Below, piece after piece: positions 22,366 to 34,848 of a DNA stretch of 64,000 nt. The notes beneath the pieces are model-generated. The model was given only the letters and a program-made list of their open reading frames with translations, did no database searches and was not told the origin of the DNA. Both the position numbers and the translations under genes were made by a program. The stretch lies in assembly GCA_022225965.2 (NCBI GenBank), contig JAKJXP020000013.1, positions 1-64,000 on the forward strand. The letters run 5' to 3'. Source of the DNA: Diatrype stigma. Taxonomy: Eukaryota > Ascomycota > Sordariomycetes > Xylariales > Diatrypaceae. Within the stretch, counting starts at the first letter, position 1. Each line of letters begins with the position of its first letter.

Positions 22366-22450
22366 GCCGGAACTCGAATCCGAATGCTTTCTAGGCAATA
22401 AAGGGATATCCTCGGATTTATCGCTTAACCGCTACATTATTGGGCCCTTA
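22366..22450 (-). ncRNA. tRNA-like relic inside the gypsy 3' region
   Basis: On the minus strand an 85-nt segment resembles a tRNA: start GGGCCCA, an A-box-like TGTAGCGGTTAAGCG, a T arm with loop TTCGAGT between TCGGA and TCCGG, and a possible anticodon arm CTTTATTGCCTAGAAAG. The acceptor ends do not pair well and there is extra sequence between D arm and anticodon arm, so it is not a functional tRNA as it stands. It lies about 46 bp from the polypurine tract. Confidence 0.45.
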
Positions 22451-25139
22451 TTTAAGGCTAGGCAGTAAGCAGTTTTATACATTCGGTTTTGCTTAATTTT
22501 TTGTTAAGACCTTTTTTATATATCCGGGTATTTATTTTTTTTTTCGCGGCGCGTTTGCAATTAATATTTCGGTTATTAAATTTCCTTTACGGATTTATTA
22601 TTATTTTCGTACGCTTATTCGAATTTATCGAATTCCGCGGCTTTACGTTATTCGTTTAAGCGTAACGGGAATCCGGATTAATCGAAATATTTTTTATAGT
22701 ATTTTATTAATGCCAACGGGTTATTTTTAAACCCTTTAGCATTATATCATTCGGAATTTAGGTTTTAAGTTTTCCATTATATTTAATATTGCAATTTACC
22801 ATAATGTATCCGAAAAGCGAGGATTTTCTTAATTTCCCATTCCTTTTTTCCGTTGGGATTAATTTTTTTATTCGCAAGGTTATTCGGGACTTATTTTGGT
22901 AATGGGTTATTGGGATATTTCCGTAATCGGTTAACGTAAAATACCTTAAAGCCTTTTTATAAATCCGGAAAATTAAAAACGTATAAATGTCTTTTTATTC
23001 TAATAATCGAATAATGATTCCGTATTAAGAAATAATCGAGTTTGTTATTAAGTCGATCGATTTCCGTTTTTATTTTTTTAATGATATAAACGCGGTTTTT
23101 TAATTCGGTTTTTTTGTATTCGAAATCGGGTTTTCGTTTATATTTATTAGCCTAAATAATTATTCGTTTTTGGGCTTTAGATATAGCCGTTTAAGTCGTT
23201 TTTAAATATTCGTATAAAATGTCGGCAATTATTTAGGCGTTTTGTCGATTTGCTTTTTCCCGTATTGTTATTTCTTTAAAATCCGTTATTCGATATTTTT
23301 AATTAAAAGGTAAAAATATATCGAATCTACGGTTTAATTTATATGGCGCCATTTTAATTAATTCGTATAATAAAGCTATTTATATTGCATTTATTGCGGG
23401 CATCGTTATTATTTAATTATTTTAATAATAATTAATAAAAAAACGTAATTATTAATTATTTTATTTATATATAATTTCGGCTTATTCCGTAATTTGGAAA
23501 TATCTTGTCGAGGCCAATTTTATTTTAAATCCTATAATCTTAAAAAGTTCGTTTATAAAATCAAGAATAAATTAAAAATCTTTATCGTTAATAACCGATT
23601 TTAAAACGCCATATATTCGAAAAGGGCTTTTGTAATATATTATTGCGGCGTTTTTTGTAATAGCTGTTTTTATATATAGCATTATTTATGATTTTTTTTT
23701 TAATCGGCAAATTATTACTAATAAGTTATTTTCTTTTTGTTTTATTTAAAAGCATTAATTTAAAATCCATTACGATATGCTATTATATTTGCAATGGTAT
23801 TAATAAAGGTTTAAGCAAACCTGGGGCTTTATTTTTTAAATGCTTTGCAGCTTTATAAAAGCAATTCTTTACGAATCGGATTATATTAAAAGTTTAATTA
23901 GGCCATTAATATTTTTGGCTTATAAATTGTCGTATTTTGTATTATTTCGGATGTTTTATAACAAGTCGGAAATGTACCTTTATAAGCAGTAACGTTCTTA
24001 AATTATTTTCGTTTGGTATAATAAGTCGTTTTCGAAAAAATATAAATCGTCCATTTATCGAATATCCGTAATTATGTATATAAATATCGGGATTTCTGGT
24101 TTTGTTATAATAATATTGCAATTAATTATTTATAGCGTTGGCTTGAAATATCTTATTTATTAAAGTTATTCCCGATAATTCTAAAAGGTCGATATTCTTA
24201 TTTAGTGCGAATATTAATATAAATTTTAATTTTTCCTTTCCGTTCGTTAAAAAGAAGGCGTTAAAATATATAACGGGCGTAACATTCGTTATTGCGCCAT
24301 TTTGTTTACGTATTAATTAAAATAAAGTTATTATGCGATACGCGTTTTTTTTGGCTTTCTGCGTTTTTAGGTTTTTCGATTTTTTTATAAGGACGTTTGT
24401 TAAAATATTTTTTAAACCTAGTCGATAAATAATAACGAAATTGTATTGCGATAATAGTTTTACTTATTTTGCTTATTATAAATTAAGTAATTAATTAATA
24501 TTAAAATATTTTAATGCGTAATAATTCGTTATTATTATAAAAAAACGAAAAGTTTATAAGCCGATTAATTTTACGCGTTAGCATTATAAAACGCGAATAA
24601 TTATTAACATTTTTTTGTCGTATATATTATAATTATGTTTTATTTTTTATATTGTTTTAAAAAAATAAATAACGGAAAGCCAATCGTTATTTTCCGTAAT
24701 TCGCTAAAACATGGCCTTAATTATTACTTTATCGGATACGTTTATTTTAATACGGGTTTCGTAATTATATAAAAAATGACGCAATATCGATGCTTTAATT
24801 ATATAACGTTTTAAGCGTACGAATGTTGCAATACGTTTATTTATTATATAAAATAGTTTTTTTTTGCGGGTAAATTCTTAAAACGGTCGGGTTAGTTTTT
24901 TAAATTTACGTATAAATTTACGATAAAAATTGCAAAATTTTAAAAAGAATTGTATTTTTTTAAGGTTAATAAGTATTTTTTAATTTTTAATTACCTTTAT
25001 TTTCGCGGAATCCATTAAAATCCCGTTAATATTAATTATAAAGCCGAAATATTTCGTTTTTATAATATGGAATTCGTATTTATTTAAGTCGGCCTATAAT
25101 TTTATTTGTTTTAAACGTATTAATATCTTATTTACGTAT

Positions 25140-25620
25140 TAAACGTAATTTTTTTGTTCTTAAAGAAAATAAAAATATCATTAATATATGCGCTATAAAA
25201 CTAATTTAAATAATCAAATAAAATATCGTTAATAAATCGTTAAAAAGTTAAAGAACCGTTAATAAATCCGAAAAGCAATATTTTATATTTATATATTCCA
25301 TATTTAATACGGAAAGTTATAAAGTTTTATATTTCCTTTCGTATTTAAATTTTATAAAAGGCTTATCGGATATCGATCTTAATAAAAATTTTCGTTTTGG
25401 AAATCCTTACGAAAGTTTTATTTATTAAGGGCAAGGAATATCGGTTTTTTTTCGTTATTGCATTTAATTTGTAATAATTAATGCAAAAACGTAAATCCTT
25501 ATTTGGCTTAGGTACGAATAATATCGATACGGCCCATAATACGGAATTGATTTTAATAAATCCTTTTTGTAAATCTTTTATAATATATTTGCGGCAAATT
25601 TCCAGTTTTTTAATGGACAT
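25140..25620 (-). pseudogene. Ty3/gypsy reverse transcriptase remnant
   Basis: The minus strand from 25620 shows the gypsy RT core in order: YIIKDLQKGFIKINS, ILFVPKPNKDLRFCINY, YKLNAITKKNRYSLPLI and FIKIDIR. After a stop, further blocks are visible (KEI.NFITFR.KYGIY, then LLFGFING), ending at a catalytic box read as YINDIFIF near 25171-25190, where the first Asp of the usual YxDD has become Asn. Several stops break the frame. It is an inactive relic; no protein is expected. Confidence 0.88.
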
Positions 25621-28600
25621 TTTATATAATGGATTATTATTTTAATTCTTTAGGTTTCCCATTAAATTCGATATAATGGTTTACGTTTAGGCGTTTTTGT
25701 ATTAATTCGTTTAATATTACCTTATTAAAAACGTTTAAATAATTATAATATTTCTTAGGTTTAATTCGGATGCATATTTTTCGTAAGGCTTTTTCGTTTC
25801 GGATTAAAGGATCCGATTAAGTAGTTTTTTTATTAAAAATGATACGATTAATTTCATATAAGGATATATTTTAAATAGTAATAATTTTGGCCAAATATAA
25901 AAAAGCCATTGCATTAACGAATACGAAATTAAAAAGGCATATTCGATATTAATCAAAACAATTTTTCTTAAGCTTATATGGCCCTTATGCGTTCCGTTTA
26001 GGATATGGATTATTTTTTTTGGCAATAATTAAAGAATCGTTTATTATTTCGTACGAATCGTTTTTTTAAATATAAGCATCAATTTATCGTTTCATTTAAA
26101 AAATAATTACGTAAAAAAACGTTTTTAATAATAACCGTTTTGGTTTTAAGATAATTTTAAATGCAAAGGAATTAATATCGTTAATTTTATCGGAATTATT
26201 TTAACGCATTTTTAATTCGTTAATTCGATTTTAAATAAGTTTTAAGATTTATTTTTCGTAATTATCGGATACGTTTTTTTTATCGATAGAAAAAATAAAT
26301 ATATTTATATGCGCCTTAAAAAATTCTTTAAGGTTATTAGGGTCGTTAGGAATTTCTTTTATTATAACTTTCCTTTTTAAGATTTGGCTTATTCGATTAA
26401 GTATTATCGTAACGAAAGGATTAAACCTTATAAATAAAGCAAAACGTTATCGTTTATTATTACGTCGTTTGTTTTTTCGTTGCATTAATTTGTTTCGCCG
26501 TTCGATATTTTTTTTGTATTTTCGATTTATATTAAGCAATAAGTTTTTTAAGTAATCCATTAATATATTATAAGAAAGTTTAAATTCCTAAAAATCCGAA
26601 AAAAATAATGTTCGGTTAAAAATAAATACATTAACTTTATAAAGTTTAAATTAAATTTTTTCGACGATAATGTTTTATTTTATATCGATAATTATAAAGG
26701 ATATACGGTTTAGGGATTTTTTTTTTATGCGGAATCCTAAGATTAATATAGCATTAATTAATTATATAGCTTTTTTATCGAATTCTTCGATTCGATAAGA
26801 ATTAAATTTTACGAATAATTTTGGTTTTAAATATTTTAATATTCGTTTAGCAAATTATACGCTTATAAACAAATATTCGTTAATTCCTATATCGGCTAAA
26901 GTAAAATATGCGGTTAAAAATAATCCATTAAAAGTTACGTAATTAATAAATAAAAAAGAATTATCCTTTAGTATTAATCGCAAAAAATTAAAGGGTATTT
27001 TTTTAACGCTTAATTCCTTAAAAAATACTTTTCTTAAACGGGAATTTAATTCCTTTAAGGTATTTAGTTTTTCGATTCGGACTTTTGTTTTTTAAAAACT
27101 TTGTTTCGGTTGGATTCGAAAGCGGATTTGCGGTAAAATCTTTTTACGAAAAAGGCAATACGAGCCTTACGGTTTTCCGGAATTTCATTTTTTTAGGAAT
27201 AATTTCGGAAAATATATTTAGTTTGCTTGCAATTAAAGCAGCAACCTTTTCGGAAAAGTTTTTTTAATTTTTTCCTTTAAGAAACGGAAACGTTAGGTAC
27301 CGTTTTTTTCTTAGGCGTAATTATTACCGCCAATTCTTATAATATTATTAGTATTTAACTTATTGCCTTTTCGTTTCGTAATTATAATAGCAAATAAATT
27401 CTTTTTAATTAAAAAGCGGGAATTATTAGCTTATAAAAATGCGTTAGCGTTTTTTGCAGCTAATAAGGCGTATTAATTAAAATCGATATTCTTATTAATT
27501 CAAACCATTATAAAACTGGTTTAAAAGCGTTAAACCAAATGCTTTTTGAATTTATATTTTTATTAAGTCTTAATTAAGCGAATAAAACCGGCTAATCGAA
27601 TAAATTTATTTTTAAAAGTTTAAAAGTTTTCTAATTTATTTATTTAAAGCTTAACAAAAGTAACCTCGTTTTTTTTTCGATTATTCGGATTATGATATTC
27701 GTTTTAAAAATGAATTATTAACGCCTTAAAAATAAGGAAAAAATTCGGGTATTTCTTATTAAAACAAAAAAGAATATTTTGCATAGCATTGCCTTTTAAA
27801 TAAAACTTAATTTTAATTCATTTAGTACGGTCGAAAACAAAATAATTATTGTTTATTTTTAATTGGTTTTTTATTAATTCGTATTAACTTTCGAATAATA
27901 CTTTATTTTAATTAAGATCGTTAAAAAAGTTAAAAACTACGATTTTACCGCTTTTGCCGGATTTACCGGTAATTACGTTAATGGCTATGCTAATAGCTTT
28001 AAAACGTTTTTTGAACTGATTGATTTTATTTTGCTGGTTATTAATTTCCTATTGCTTATTTTTTAAAACCGCGAAAAAATCGGTTATGTTTTTTTTAATA
28101 GGGAAACTGGAAAGATTTAAGCCATCTGTTAGCGTTTTAAGTCCCGTTTGTTGCTTTTTTTTTTTTCGTTAAGTTACCTTTTTATTATATTTTTCGATAA
28201 AATAATGAGCCTATTTAAAAAATCCCTTAATATTATTTATAGCTATTTTAATAGCGTTTATTAATTCGTTACGTTATAAGTATATTACGTATAAAGCAAA
28301 GATTGTAATTTTAAATTCCATAAATAAGTTTTCGGAATTATTTTTATATATATAAAGAAAAATTAAAAAAATTAGGTTACCGTTTATATTAAATTAGGTT
28401 CCTTTATTTTTAACGAAAAAAAATCGGTAAAGAATAAAAGGTTTATTAAAATTGGTTATATATAAACCTGTTAAGTACGTAATCTTTTTTTTCAATTTTC
28501 GTTATAATCCAGCTTCGCTTAAAAAAAAAAACTTAAGCAATTCCTTTTTGAAATAAATTTTCTTAAATTCCTTATAAAAATCGGTTTTTATTTTTTTATT

Positions 28601-28931
28601 AATCTTAATATCGATCGTTTTTATAAATGCAGCATTAACTTTATGGCGAATATAATAAATGGCATTAAATCGTCGTCGCAGTTCGGTATTGGGTTTTTTT
28701 TTTAAAGCAGCAGCAATATGCCTTTTAAGATTAAACTGGATCGTTTTTTCGATACGCTTTTAAAGGGCGGCCTTTTTTTCGGAAGTTCGGGCCATTTCGT
28801 AACAGGGATTAAGGATTTTCGGTATTCGGGATTCGGGATTAAATCGATTAATTAATTTTTCGTATTTTTTTTTCGTTTTAATTTAATGGGATATTTATGC
28901 CTTTCTAGGCAATAAAGCGAGCTTTAAATTA

Positions 28932-29156
28932 TATTACGGATTAATGGGCTTTATAAGGATTAATAAAACAAATTCCCAATTAATATTATGGAATCTAAAG
29001 CTAAAGAAAGAAAAAGAAAAAGTAAATACAAAAAAAAAAGGTTCGAAGGTATATAAGCAAAAGGGCTAGCCGCTAAAGGGCGCTAGCCCTTTTTTGGAAA
29101 TGTATATACATTTTTTAAATACCTTTGTATACATATAGCCTATGTGTATCACAATA
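28932..29156 (-). repeat. Right (5') LTR of inner gypsy element
   Basis: 225 bp, partner of 22079-22304, starting TATTACGG and ending CACAATA on the plus strand. Followed immediately by the duplicated target GATTC. Confidence 0.92.
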
Positions 29157-30099
29157 GATTCTTAATATATCGTATATTTTAAAAATTAAATAAAGCCTTA
29201 AAATATTTAAAGCTTTATTTATTTAAAGCTTTAATTAAACCGTTAATTAGCATTTAATTAATAATAAAATAAATAATTTCGAAAAATTCCTTTTTATGTT
29301 CCTATTTAAGCCATATGTTTTATATATTCATATAACGGAATTTAGTATTTATTTTTATTTAATTATTAATAATTAATTTAATCGTTTATTAGTTATTATA
29401 AAAAATCCTTTAAGGCTTTTTTAAATTTAGCTAAAAATTTCGGAATAAACGTTAAAAGGCTATTATTTTTTTAATTATATTCAAAAAGGCGAATAATTTA
29501 GCTTTTATTATAAAGGTTAATATTGTATTTTATCGAATTGCTTTTTATATAATGGAATCGCTAAAAAACGTTATAATATAACTTATTATTAAGCGTTTTA
29601 TTTTTTCGTCGTTTATAAAGAAAGCATTTCCTATTATGAATAATATTTATGCTTTTTTATTAAATCTTTTATATATAATTCTTAAAAACCTTATATTATA
29701 TAAATAAAAAATTATTCGATTTGTTATTATTAAGTATTTTAATCCTGGATTTATAAGGAACTTTAAAAACGTAAAAATAACGTAGATTATATTTGGTTTA
29801 ATTATTATCGCTATATATAAAATCGAATTAATACGTTTTTGATATGTTTTTATTTATTCCTTAATAACGCTTTTTTTATATTTAACAAAAAGCTCGATTT
29901 TTATGGGAATAAAAAAAGGATTAACATTATTATTAAATTTAAAGCGTATAGCGATTTCTTTTATATATTAATTATAAGCCAAATAAATTTATTTCGTTTT
30001 ACGGTCTTTATTTATTCGGATTTCTAAAAACCAGATTACTGGATTTTAATTCTTTATTTCGTAAATATTTTATAGTTTTTTATTAAAATCGTTTGCTAC

Positions 30100-30540
30100 G
30101 TTTTAATTATTTTTATAATAAAGCAAAAGAATATCGTTTACGAAAAAAACCATTAAAATCGTTTCGTTTTCGTTAATAAAAAAGTACGGATCTTTAATAA
30201 ACGGAATAAGCCCTAACGTTTTAAGAATAACAAAAAATTCCTTATACCAAAACATAAGAAAATCTCTTAGCCTATATAAAGCTTTTTTAAATTCGATTAT
30301 TATTTCGAATTATTTAAACCTTTTAAAAAATTCGTACGTTATTGGTATTTTATTTTTTTTCTTTGCGTTAAGAAAAGTAATAATAACGTTAAATTGCCGG
30401 ATCTTTAAATCGAATTTAATTATAATGGCTATTGCCGTTTTAAACATACGAAATACCAAAATAGCAACATAAATGCTTTCGATAGTTTTTTTTTCGTTAA
30501 AAATCTTTACGTACGTAAAGCCGTAATTTCGTCCGAATAA
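30100..30540 (-). pseudogene. Ty1/copia reverse transcriptase remnant
   Basis: On the minus strand the frame reads blocks of the copia RT: AIAIIIKFDLKIRQFNV, then KKALYRLRDFLMFWYKEF, LKTLGLIPFIKDPYFFI and MVFFVNDILLLYYKN. The usual YVDD catalytic box is FVND here. Stop codons interrupt the frame and Trp, Gln and Arg codons are depleted, as expected after G-to-A change on the coding strand. It identifies the outer element as copia-type and shows it is dead. Confidence 0.88.
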
Positions 30541-33500
30541 GGAATTCGTTTTCGTTAAACTTATAAGTAAATATTTATTTTAAAGGTATGGATTTATTTT
30601 AATAATAATCCTTTTTTCGGTATTTTTACGTTTTTTTCTTAATTAACGTACGTATTTCGAAATAAGCATTTTCTTGAAATAAAGCATTTAAAAAATAATT
30701 ATTAAGTTTTTTTTAATTTTTAAAAGGTGGCCTAATAAGTTGGTTTTTATATATTTTGGATATATTAAGTATAACGTTTATTTTAGACGCATATTTTTAA
30801 TCGATTACCGTAACGATTACGAAATAAAAGGTTTTGTAAGCTTTATTTAAATACTGAATAATATTTTCGAACGAAAACATAAAGATTCGTAATTCGTATC
30901 AGTTTATTTTTTTTTATTTTTTAAGTAGAAAATTTTTCGATTGTATTATAATAAATACTTTTAATAAAGCATTTATTTCCGAATTAACAGTTTCCGAATT
31001 ACCATTAGGATTTAAACGTGCGCTTTTTTTTATTGGTTAAAAAGATTCGCGTATTTATTTAGTATTAGAAATATTCGTTTTGGTTACGCGTTTTTTATTT
31101 CGAATAACGTTCGATCGTATAAAGGCTACCGGTTCGTTTTTTTTTACGATAATAGTATTTTTTATATTTTTCTTTTCGAATATGATATAACGAGAATTTT
31201 ATATTTTATTAAAGCTTTTATTTTAAGCATTAATATTGCCTTTATTTATTCGAATAGCATTTAAGTAAGATAAATCCATAATTAACGGCTTTTTATCGAA
31301 ATTATTTATTATATTTATAGGCTAATTTTTAACGTTTATATTTCCCGTATATAAAGTATTTTCAAATACGTCGCCGTAAGTAATAATTAAATCCTCGGCC
31401 GATTTCTTAATTTCGTAGCTATTAATAAGTAGCTCCGAAAAAGGAATTAAAAATTCTTTACGAACTGTATTTTAAGAAAGCTTTTTTATTTCCGAATTTT
31501 AATTTATCGATTAACCATTTAATATTTTTTCTTTAAAAAAAGGCTTATCTTTTAGTTATAACTTTAAAGCTTTCTTTTTTAATTGGTTTTATACGTTAAA
31601 AGCTTTTAATACAGTTTTATAGGGATTTATTCTTATAGGCTAATAAAAAGCATTGGCGATTTTTTAAATAATACCTTTCGAAAGCGTTTTTTTTTCGGTA
31701 TATAAAAGATCCTTTCGTTAAAGGTAATATTATGCGTAATAATAACTTAATCCAGCTTTAATATTTAAATCCTTTAAAGGTTTATTATAACGTAATTTAT
31801 TAAATATTCGATATAAGCTTTTAGCTGGATTTTATACGTTTATTTATTTTAATAAATTTATTTGGCTTTATTTAAAAAATACGTTTTATAGTTATAAATA
31901 AATATAAAGCTCCAATTAAAACGGAAATCGGCTATAAGGAATTTCGTAATTTCTGGGCTATATTAGCGAAAATATTTACGGAATTATTAGTCGAAAACCG
32001 TTAAGAAAGAACGCAATTAATAAACATTATTCGGACTTATATTATATAGCCATGCAGTTATATATATAACTTCGAACCAAAACTTTTAAAATAAGTTTAA
32101 AAAGCTTATTATTATAATCGTATATTTAAATAATATATTTCTAATTCGTTTTGCTTTTTTATTGGGCTTTTTAATATATAATAACGTAAATTCGCTTTCG
32201 ATATTTTTCTTTTATATCCATTTTTCGAATTCCGAAAAGCCCTTAAACGCAATCGTTCCTATATTATTATCTTAACCGATAATGTAAATCGCAAGCCTAA
32301 AACGGCAACGTATCCAGTTCTTAAAGTTTTTTTAGATTTTTAAGGCGGTTTATAATTGCCGATTCCTTATAGGAAAAATCCAAAACGTAACATTATATTC
32401 GTTTTTAATTATCATAAAATTAATGGAATTATCGTAATTCTTAAAAAATTTAAATCAATTCCACGAAATACGGTAAAACGATTTATAAAATCGATTTTTA
32501 AATGGAATGCGAATAATTATATGCTTAGCTTTTGTTTATATATAATGCTTATAATCGATAATTTTTGTTCCATTAATTTTTATATTTTTAGCGTTTTTAA
32601 TGAGCGCTTTAAAAATACGGATACTTAAATGCTTAAATCGTATGTATTATAAAGCTTTCGAATTCGTTCGAATATGTAAATAAGTTATTAAAAGCTTTCG
32701 TAATGCTTTTTTCTTTTATCGATCGTTAAAGAAATTATTATGCCGTTAAGGCTTATTAATATTTCGTTTAAGATGTTTATATAAGAAGAAAAAAACTTGT
32801 ATTTAAGGAAAACTAAATTATAAATACGCTTAAGTTAGGCAAATAAAAATCCGGATTTTTTCTTTCTCATTTAAAAAAGCAATTTAAATTATTATATTAA
32901 ATCGGAAACTTTTTTATAAAACGAGCCTTTAAAATAATATTAATATTAAATCCTTTAATAATTGCTACATTTTTTAAAACCAAATTTATGGTTTTTTTAT
33001 TTTTCGAATTATTTAATACTTTAAAAATATCCGAATGTTTATATTAAAAATCGGAATTACATTAATGCTAGCCTTAATCGTTGCTTTATTTTTAAAAGGC
33101 TTAAAGCTATTTAAAACGATTAATTTTTTGTTATTAATTAAATGCGTAATATTATAGTTATTTAAAAAAATGCTGTTTATTAAAAAATAATGCTTTTGCT
33201 TAATTATAAAGAAATGTTTATAAGAATTAATAAAAAGCGTAAGGTTTATTAAAATAACGATTACGTTTTTTTAAGAATTACTTAACGATTTTTTTGCTTA
33301 CGTTCTGAAATTATTAGGCCTAAAAAAAAGCTTTATCCGGAATTTTTTATTTTTTTGCGTAAATTTTCTTATTAAGGAAATTTATAGCGATTTTTAATAC
33401 CTTTAAGCTTTTCGTTTTTTTTATGGTAACGATTAACGTAAGTATTAGTTATAACGTAATTAAAAAACATACATTTCTTTATAAGCCAGTAATGCCTTTT

Positions 33501-34643
33501 AATTAATTCCGGTTTTGCTTAGGCTTTATTGGATTTATAAGGGCAAATCGGAATAACGTCGGTTTTTTGCTTAGAAAATCCTTTAATTTTATTAAAGGTA
33601 TTATTTCTTAAGATTATAAATTAACCGATTCCTTTTCGTATAAAATTAAAGATTTAATTTTCGAACAAAGCAAAAAAGAAATTAACGTATTGCTTAAACG
33701 TAAAAATAAATAAATCCTTTTTATTATTAGCGATTAAATTATCGTATTTCCGTTAAACCTAAATAATTATAAAACGCTTTTTTATTGCAATTAAAAAATC
33801 CTTTATGGCGAATATATTTTGAATCTTAAGGAATTTATACGCATCAGTTTCGATATAAACGAACTGCTAATTTTTAAATCATTTTTCGGACTTTATTTAG
33901 CAATTATTTATACGTATAAATATAATTTAATATTACTTTTTAACGGTTAATTAAATTATAATTTCGAATGGAACATATTTCTTTTTTAATTGCCTAATAA
34001 ACGCTTAAACGATATTGGATTGCTTTTTTAAGAAAATCCGGAATATGCATAACTTAAATACATTTTTATTTATAATTTTAATAATCCAGTTATTAATCGT
34101 AATAAGAAAAGCATTATATTCGAATCGGTACGTTCGGTTAAAGGTGTTTTATTTAATGCTGGTATCGTAAATTTCCTTAAATTCGCTATTTTTAAAAAGG
34201 GCATTTTTTAAAGTAGGTTTCGGGGTTTTATTTTTTGCATTATCGTTTAAGTAATTTTAAGCGTATAATCGAAAATCGATAAGCTCTTATATTTCTTAAG
34301 TTTTGCATTTTTTAAAGGCAAAAAGAATTTCGAGCTTTTTATTTTTAATAAAAAAATCGGACACGTTTAAACCGTTTGGATTTACGTATTTCCAAATGTT
34401 ACAAGCTTTAGCGTAAAATTATAAAAAAACGAATTACTTAAGGTAAATCTTTTAATCGAACATAAAGGCATTAATTTCGATGGAATCTTTTTTATTTATA
34501 AAAATAAAGGTTATTTTAAACGAACTTGGAATGTATATAAAATAAAGCGAATATAAAGCAAGGAAAAAATAATTAAATAAGTATTATTTAAATATAAAAA
34601 ATAAATCTTTAAATAATTATTTAATTTTCGCAATTAACTTAAA

Positions 34644-34659
34644 ATATTGGGTTTATAAC
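34644..34659 (-). other. Half-tRNA-iMet primer binding site of the outer copia element
   Basis: Immediately inside the right LTR the plus strand reads GGGTTTATAAC. Initiator tRNA-Met has GGGCTCATAAC around its anticodon; the differences are both C-to-T. Copia-group elements prime from the cut anticodon half of tRNA-iMet, so position, family and mutation type all agree. Confidence 0.75.
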
Positions 34660-34843
34660 TGTTGCATTTAAAAAATTACAGGTAAGCAAAAATTCGGATA
34701 TAAATTTAATTATATAAAAGAAAAAAAGCGATCTTTAATTTAAAAAGCGAAAAAGCTCTTTATATATAGTATGCCAAGCCATTAAGTATAGATCATCTGG
34801 TTATATAATCCAAGCTTTCTTATGTAGCCCCTATATCGCGACA
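34660..34843 (-). repeat. Right (5') LTR of the outer copia element
   Basis: 184 bp, starting TGTTGCATTTA and ending ATCGCGACA. Its terminal 60 bp keep more C than the left copy, so it is the less mutated LTR. Confidence 0.92.
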
Positions 34844-34848
34844 ATCAC

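Larger units (their letters stand above)
22079..29156 (-). mobile_element. Inner LTR retrotransposon, Ty3/gypsy type, RIP-degraded, nested
   Basis: A 7078-bp element inserted in the copia element. LTRs are 22079-22304 and 28932-29156, with flanking 5-bp target duplication GATTC at 22074-22078 and 29157-29161 (exact). On the minus strand LTRs start TGTTATGG and end CGTAATA. A polypurine tract (AAAAGGGGGTGA) directly precedes the left LTR on the minus strand, fixing the orientation. Gypsy reverse transcriptase remnants lie at about 25.14-25.62 kb. Stops are dense, so no protein can be made. Because it interrupts the copia element, it is the younger insertion. Confidence 0.93.
20104..34843 (-). 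mobile_element. Outer LTR retrotransposon, Ty1/copia type, RIP-degraded
   Basis: Two 184-bp direct repeats (20104-20287 and 34660-34843) bound a 14.74-kb block; removing the nested gypsy element and its duplicated target leaves about 7.66 kb. LTRs begin TGTTGC and end GCGACA (left copy GCGATA). Flanks are ATTAC (20099-20103) and ATCAC (34844-34848), a 5-bp target duplication with one C-to-T change. Next to the right LTR the plus strand reads GGGTTTATAACT, matching the anticodon arm of initiator tRNA-Met (GGGCTCATAACC) apart from C-to-T changes: the half-tRNA primer site typical of copia elements. Copia reverse transcriptase remnants lie at about 30.1-30.5 kb on the minus strand. All frames are full of stops, so it is dead. 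Orientation is minus. Confidence 0.9.

Noticed and set aside
25804..26025. 73-residue minus-strand ORF
   Set aside because: It is part of the degraded gypsy polyprotein and not an independent gene.
32356..32628. 90-residue plus-strand ORF
   Set aside because: It lies antisense to the copia element in AT-rich DNA and has composition typical of chance frames.
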